Below are positions 6,872 to 9,389 of a DNA stretch of 9,389 nucleotides, one piece after another. The DNA comes from Acholeplasmataceae bacterium UBA5617 (GTDB lineage: Bacteria > Bacillota_I > Bacilli_A > Acholeplasmatales > Acholeplasmataceae). The stretch's first letter is position 1. Every line of letters starts with the position of its first letter. The stretch covers positions 1-9,389 of the forward strand of contig DIKN01000121.1 in the NCBI GenBank assembly GCA_002424575.1. The letters run 5' to 3'. Position numbers and translations under genes: made by a program. The notes under the pieces were generated by a model that saw nothing but the letters and a program-made list of their open reading frames with translations, was not told where the DNA came from and made no database searches.

Positions 6872-7939
6872 ATGCGAAAATCACTCATCATCATGTTCAT
6901 CGTGGGTATCATTATGGTTCTTTCAGCATGCAATCAATTTAGAAGGATTAATGAAGAGATTGTAGAACTCGATGCGGAAAAGAAAAATGTCGTAGCTATC
7001 GGTGAGATAAGCTTCTACAAAAACGGTAAGGATTACTTATTTGAAAACCTATTAAAGGAAGAAGCATCGCGTCAAGGATTTGCAGTTAAACGTATAACCT
7101 CAGAATCACCTTTTGAGCAATATCCCACTTATTTTTATGACACCGTGTATTATATGGTCGTCTTGACGGATCAAATGACGGATCAAAAACCGGTATTTGC
7201 GCTATTTGGTGTGGATTTAGAATCGCTTGCTGTTATCTATATGGATCGTTTTGTTGTGCGCGATTCCATTCGTCCAAACATGATGATCACATCTGATCAA
7301 GGGTATTTATTAATCTTTACGTATGATGATGTGACACTCCATATTTATGAGATTGAAAATCATACAAACATCGAAACATTTACTCTTGATTCATCCTCCT
7401 ATCCATCAGGTTATAACATCCATATCAAAGAGGGTATCCTCTATATTTACTACACCACCTATTATCCGCGTGTACAAACCTATGAAGCTTATGATTACCT
7501 CACGAAAGCCTTATCCAATCAAGTCATCACAGAAATTCAACATCCATCATCCTATGGTGCTCGTATCAAGATAGAAGATGATGATTATCAACTTGTGGCT
7601 GATTTTAAAAATTATGATATTTTATATCTATATAAAAATGAAGTCAAAATTGATAAATTATTTATATCAGAGATCATCAATCGATCAGAGCGTGGGCAAT
7701 ACATTCTTGGTATCATTAAAAAAAAGGGTCATTCACTCATTCCAGGTTACATCTATACGACTGCTTCTGATCAATCCTTTTATATCCTTGTCCAATACGA
7801 TGAAGGTATTGATCTTGATCGCACACTGTTTGGAAAAACAGCTTATCTTATGTTTTCTTGGGACTATGCCGATGATCAGGTTTTCTACTTGGGTTCATCA
7901 GAGCACTTTACGTCTACTTATATCGATTTAAATGACTAA
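6872..7939 (+). CDS. Predicted lipoprotein of unknown function
   Basis: I do not recognise this 355-residue protein. Its N-terminus is a lipoprotein signal: MRK, a hydrophobic core of about 14 residues, then LSAC with the lipid-modified cysteine at C20. The mature part would be anchored outside the membrane. It is rich in Tyr, Ile and Asp and shows repeated short beta-like runs each followed by an acidic turn (for example YLLIFTYDD, ILYIYYTTYY, YILVQYDEG), which could be a propeller or sandwich; this is inference from pattern only. There are no further cysteines that would suggest disulfides and no catalytic motif that I can name. The start ATG has GGGG (6861-6864) at 7 nt. It has its own promoter and terminator and no partner transporter genes, so a role as a substrate-binding protein is not supported. 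Confidence 0.8.
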   Translation: MRKSLIIMFIVGIIMVLSACNQFRRINEEIVELDAEKKNVVAIGEISFYKNGKDYLFENLLKEEASRQGFAVKRITSESPFEQYPTYFYDTVYYMVVLTDQMTDQKPVFALFGVDLESLAVIYMDRFVVRDSIRPNMMITSDQGYLLIFTYDDVTLHIYEIENHTNIETFTLDSSSYPSGYNIHIKEGILYIYYTTYYPRVQTYEAYDYLTKALSNQVITEIQHPSSYGARIKIEDDDYQLVADFKNYDILYLYKNEVKIDKLFISEIINRSERGQYILGIIKKKGHSLIPGYIYTTASDQSFYILVQYDEGIDLDRTLFGKTAYLMFSWDYADDQVFYLGSSEHFTSTYIDLND

Positions 7940-7941
7940 AA

Positions 7942-7974
7942 AACGGGTTTCCCTTTTGGGGAGCCCGTTCTTTT
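7942..7974. terminator. Bidirectional rho-independent terminator between convergent genes
   Basis: A 12-bp stem, AACGGGTTTCCC (7942-7953) with GGGGAGCCCGTT (7958-7969), contains two G-T wobbles and closes a TTTT loop. It is followed by CTTTT on the plus strand. On the minus strand it is followed by a T run (complement of the A run at 7938-7943). It sits 2 nt after the lipoprotein stop and 3 nt from the in-frame stop of the extended GNAT frame at 7973. Confidence 0.88.
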
Positions 7975-8014
7975 ATAGCATATATTCCATGATATAAACA
8001 TCGTAATAGACACC
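7973..8014 (-). other. In-frame C-terminal tail of the GNAT gene beyond the internal TAA
   Basis: Thirteen sense codons followed by TAA read GVYYDVYIMEYML in the frame of the upstream acetyltransferase. The pattern Gly-x-Tyr-Tyr-Asp-x-x-x-Met matches the C-terminus of ribosomal-type and related GNAT proteins. Ending here would place the stop 3 nt from the terminator stem, the same tight spacing as the convergent gene, and this supports it as the original 3' end. Confidence 0.75.
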
Positions 8015-8506
8015 TTAGATACGTGTATGATGATGAAATGTTCCAATGATTTCAAATCCCATCGATTGATAGAGGCTGATGGCGTTTATGTTATCAGTTC
8101 GTACCCTTAGATGTAAGGTATTAACGGTTCCAATCTTCTTTACATGATCGATCAAATAAGTCATCATGTGTCGACCAATCCCTTGATGCCAGTACGCTTT
8201 TAAAACACTGATGCCAATTTCTGCAAGATGAGCAACCCTTTCTCGCGTAGAACCTGATGCATTGATGACGGAGACGATGTTTTGATCAACGAGACCCACA
8301 AACATCGGAAATGTCGCGTTATTTGATGACGATTCAAGAAATTTTTCTTCTTGTTCAAGGGTCATGGGTACACCTTCAGGACCAAAAAGAAGATTATCAG
8401 ACTCCCCTCCAATGACTTTTAGGTAGTGGAGCATGTTAGATGCATCATCCTTTTGTACAGAGCGTATGATGAGAGTATGTCCACTCTTTAACTTGATTTC
8501 TTTCAT
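8015..8506 (-). pseudogene. GNAT N-acetyltransferase, cut short by an in-frame stop
   Basis: The minus-strand frame encodes 163 residues of a GCN5-related acetyltransferase, which moves acetyl from acetyl-CoA to an amine; the substrate is unknown. Acetyl-CoA motif A is present around 101-113 (VLKAYWHQGIGRH, the Q-x-x-G-x-G type signature), as is the later NAISLYQSMGFE at 141-152. The start at 8506 has AAGGAA at 8511-8516. The frame stops with TAA (8017-8015) after HHHTRI, but the same frame continues with GVYYDVYIMEYML and a TAA at 7975-7973. That tail is what complete relatives carry after a residue such as Asp, Glu or Lys in place of the stop, and forms the last beta strand of the fold. I therefore read this as a gene interrupted by one nonsense codon. 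A shorter functional protein, read-through, or a sequencing error are the alternatives. Confidence 0.8.
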
Positions 8507-8563
8507 GGCGTTCCTTCACTTTCTCATGAAACTATCATCTTGATCGGATGATTGTTTGAATAT

Positions 8564-8785
8564 TTATTTAAATTGCTTTGTCAGGACGATATCCATGACA
8601 TGGTCATAAGCATCAAATAAAACAAGTATAACTTTTTCATATCTATCCACAGATATATCACTACTTTACCCCATCAATTCTATAGTGATAATTATATCAT
8701 GATTATGTCTACAACAAACACCACTCATTCTTGATATCTTCATCATGATCGGGATGTAGAATTCATCAATCATCAAGGTTTTCAT
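8564..8785 (-). pseudogene. Short minus-strand frame with one internal TAA, possible gene remnant
   Basis: From an ATG at 8785 the minus strand reads 39 codons to TAA (8668-8666), and the same frame then continues 33 codons to TAA (8566-8564). The second half, with VDRYEKVILVLFDAYDHVMDI, alternates charged and hydrophobic residues like real protein. I do not recognise it. There is no good ribosome site before the ATG, and a stop lies two codons upstream. It has the same orientation as the GNAT gene and begins about 30 nt after a possible minus-strand promoter. It may be the remnant of a small gene or simply a chance open frame; evidence is weak. Confidence 0.25.
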
Positions 8786-8815
8786 GGTTTATCGTCTTTA
8801 AAGCGCGTTTTTTAG

Positions 8816-8842
8816 CCCATCTCATTATATAATGAATATGGG
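8816..8842. promoter_or_regulatory. Palindromic -10 region, possible divergent promoter
   Basis: The perfect palindrome CATTATATAATG (8823-8834) holds TATAAT on the plus strand (8828-8833) and TATAAT on the minus strand (8829-8824). It is flanked by CCCAT (8816-8820) and ATGGG (8838-8842), so the whole block is nearly symmetric. The plus-strand box would serve the Fpg-like gene, with a leader of about 65 nt. Properly spaced -35 boxes are weak on both sides. The flanking repeat may bind a regulator. Confidence 0.45.
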
Positions 8843-8882
8843 TAGAATGAAGTGTACGACACGATGAGGATAGGCATTGAAA

Positions 8883-8896
8883 CCTTCATGAAGGAG
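8883..8896 (+). promoter_or_regulatory. Ribosome site of the Fpg-like gene within a palindrome
   Basis: AAGGAG (8891-8896) lies 8 nt before the ATG at 8905 and decides the start. It overlaps the perfect palindrome CCTTCATGAAGG (8883-8894), so a small hairpin with CCTT pairing to AAGG could mask it. The stem has only 4 bp and would be weak. Confidence 0.55.
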
Positions 8897-8904
8897 TTGA
8901 TCCG

Positions 8905-9389
8905 ATGATTGAAATTGCTGAAGCGCATGTCTATGCGATAGAGATGACAGAAAAACTCAAAGGAAAGACCATCACGGATGTGAAGGTCCTTCAAGCACCT
9001 CATACGTTTTGTTGGATGTCTGAGGAACCTTCCTATTATGCGCATCATCTACCAGGTCTAGTCATCACAGGTGTCACATCATCTGCGCATTATGTGCGCA
9101 TTCATCTCTCTGATGATAAGGAGATTGCTATCGGTGAAGATGTTAGTCTTGAATATAAACGTGAAGATCTTATATCCAAAAAAAATCAACTCGTTCTTAT
9201 CTTTGATGACCATTTTGCATTGGAGTTTAAGATCAAACTTTATGGGTTCATCCTCTATGGTGAACCGATTGAAATGAAGTCAAAGATGCTTTATTACCAA
9301 AAAGCTTTGGATAGTATTCATCCCCTTGACCAACGTTTTAGCTATGAATATTTTATAGAAGCTACAGGTCTTAATACAAACAAAGGCAG
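8905..9389 (+). CDS. Fpg/Nei-family DNA glycosylase-like protein, N-terminal part (3' end outside window)
   Basis: The frame runs open from ATG 8905 to the window edge, giving 161 complete codons. It resembles the N-terminal beta-sandwich of the formamidopyrimidine-DNA glycosylase/endonuclease VIII family, specifically the Firmicutes subgroup starting MIEIPEA. Matching stretches are MIEIAEAH at 1-8, LKGKTITDV at about 18-26, then two beta-rich segments, and KMLYYQKALDSIHPLD near 130-145, where relatives have a short link before the H2TH region. Classical Fpg begins MPELPE, using the Pro at position 2 as nucleophile; here residue 2 is Ile, and the Pro at position 5 of relatives is Ala. The repair activity is thus uncertain, and the protein may bind DNA or process it differently. 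The H2TH and zinc-finger parts would lie beyond the window, so they cannot be checked. Confidence 0.75.
   Translation, partial: MIEIAEAHVYAIEMTEKLKGKTITDVKVLQAPHTFCWMSEEPSYYAHHLPGLVITGVTSSAHYVRIHLSDDKEIAIGEDVSLEYKREDLISKKNQLVLIFDDHFALEFKIKLYGFILYGEPIEMKSKMLYYQKALDSIHPLDQRFSYEYFIEATGLNTNKG

Larger units (their letters stand above)
8507..8904. other. Intergenic region between GNAT and Fpg-like genes (398 nt)
   Basis: I see no intact gene here. It contains a short interrupted minus-strand frame (8564-8785, listed separately), an inverted repeat ATCATC (8534-8539) and GATGAT (8547-8552) in the GNAT leader that could be an operator, and the palindromic promoter at 8816-8842. No tRNA, no rho-independent terminator and no repeat longer than about 12 nt was noticed. 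A GNAT promoter was not found with confidence; CTGACA on the minus strand (complement of 8580-8585) is the best -35 but the spaced -10 is poor. Confidence 0.6.

Noticed and set aside
7347..7931. Two alternative plus-strand frames (7347-7574 and 7578-7931) inside the lipoprotein gene
   Set aside because: The lipoprotein frame has a lipobox, ribosome site, promoter and terminator in register; the alternatives have none and are low-complexity in composition.
8015..8017. TAA recoded as a sense codon to explain the interrupted frames
   Set aside because: pncB, trhA, ackA, the rRNA methyltransferase, the DUF4375-like gene and the lipoprotein all end at TAA at the expected family or terminator position, so TAA is a normal stop here.
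3402..8568. The 12-mer TGAATATTTATT occurring at 3402-3413 and 8557-8568
   Set aside because: A 12-nt match is expected by chance in an AT-rich 9.4-kb window, and the contexts differ.
8581..8640. A 19-residue minus-strand peptide frame beginning MKKLYLFYLML, resembling a signal or small membrane peptide
   Set aside because: It is very short, has only a weak GGA upstream, ends without a mature part, and overlaps in another frame the more protein-like remnant at 8564-8665. Most likely chance.
8812..9048. Minus-strand open frame of 78 codons opposite the Fpg-like gene
   Set aside because: It is antisense to a frame with clear family similarity and a good ribosome site, and its own sequence resembles nothing.
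9071..9277. Plus-strand 68-codon frame within the Fpg-like gene
   Set aside because: It is an out-of-frame shadow of the open frame that starts at 8905, which has the ribosome site and family similarity.
1..9389. A new defence or mobile system in this window
   Set aside because: No transposase, integrase, nuclease, toxin-antitoxin pair, CRISPR repeats, tRNA or direct-repeat borders were seen; the recognised genes are mostly housekeeping.

Overview
The window looks like an ordinary stretch of chromosome from an AT-rich, low-GC Gram-positive or Mollicutes-related bacterium. The evidence is AGGAG-type ribosome sites, frequent TTG starts, tightly packed genes, a lipobox protein and rho-independent terminators. 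TGA, TAA and TAG read as stops and Trp is TGG, so the code is standard rather than the Mycoplasma code. An Acholeplasma- or Izemoplasma-like organism fits, but this is an impression from gene style and no marker proves it.

Layout. Positions 1-3399 hold four plus-strand genes in one apparent operon: the 3' part of nicotinate phosphoribosyltransferase (pncB), a MATE-family multidrug/sodium antiporter, the tRNA wobble 2'-O-methyltransferase TrmL, and a hemolysin III/TrhA-type seven-helix membrane protein. Gaps are 14 nt and then two ATGA stop-start overlaps. Acetate kinase (ackA, 3481-4656) has its own promoter and a clear terminator. An RlmD-type 23S rRNA uracil-C5 methyltransferase with an iron-sulfur cluster motif follows (4744-6108). 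Next come a small protein resembling the DUF4375/DMP19 family (6232-6732) and an unrecognised lipoprotein (6872-7939). That lipoprotein's terminator is shared with a convergent GNAT acetyltransferase on the minus strand. At the right edge, a divergent Fpg/Nei-like protein starts at 8905 and runs off the end.

The genes serve housekeeping roles: NAD salvage, ATP from acetyl phosphate, tRNA and rRNA methylation, efflux and base-excision-repair-like function. I see no defence island, mobile element, CRISPR array or RNA gene, and no convincing new multi-gene system.

The most notable signal is on the minus strand between about 7973 and 8785. The GNAT gene stops at a TAA, yet the same frame resumes for 13 codons of typical GNAT C-terminus and ends 3 nt from the terminator hairpin, so the gene looks interrupted by a single nonsense codon. 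Just upstream of it, a second short minus-strand frame (8785-8564) also contains one internal TAA. Together they suggest a decaying minus-strand unit. A palindromic -10 region at 8816-8842 could fire in both directions between this unit and the Fpg-like gene.
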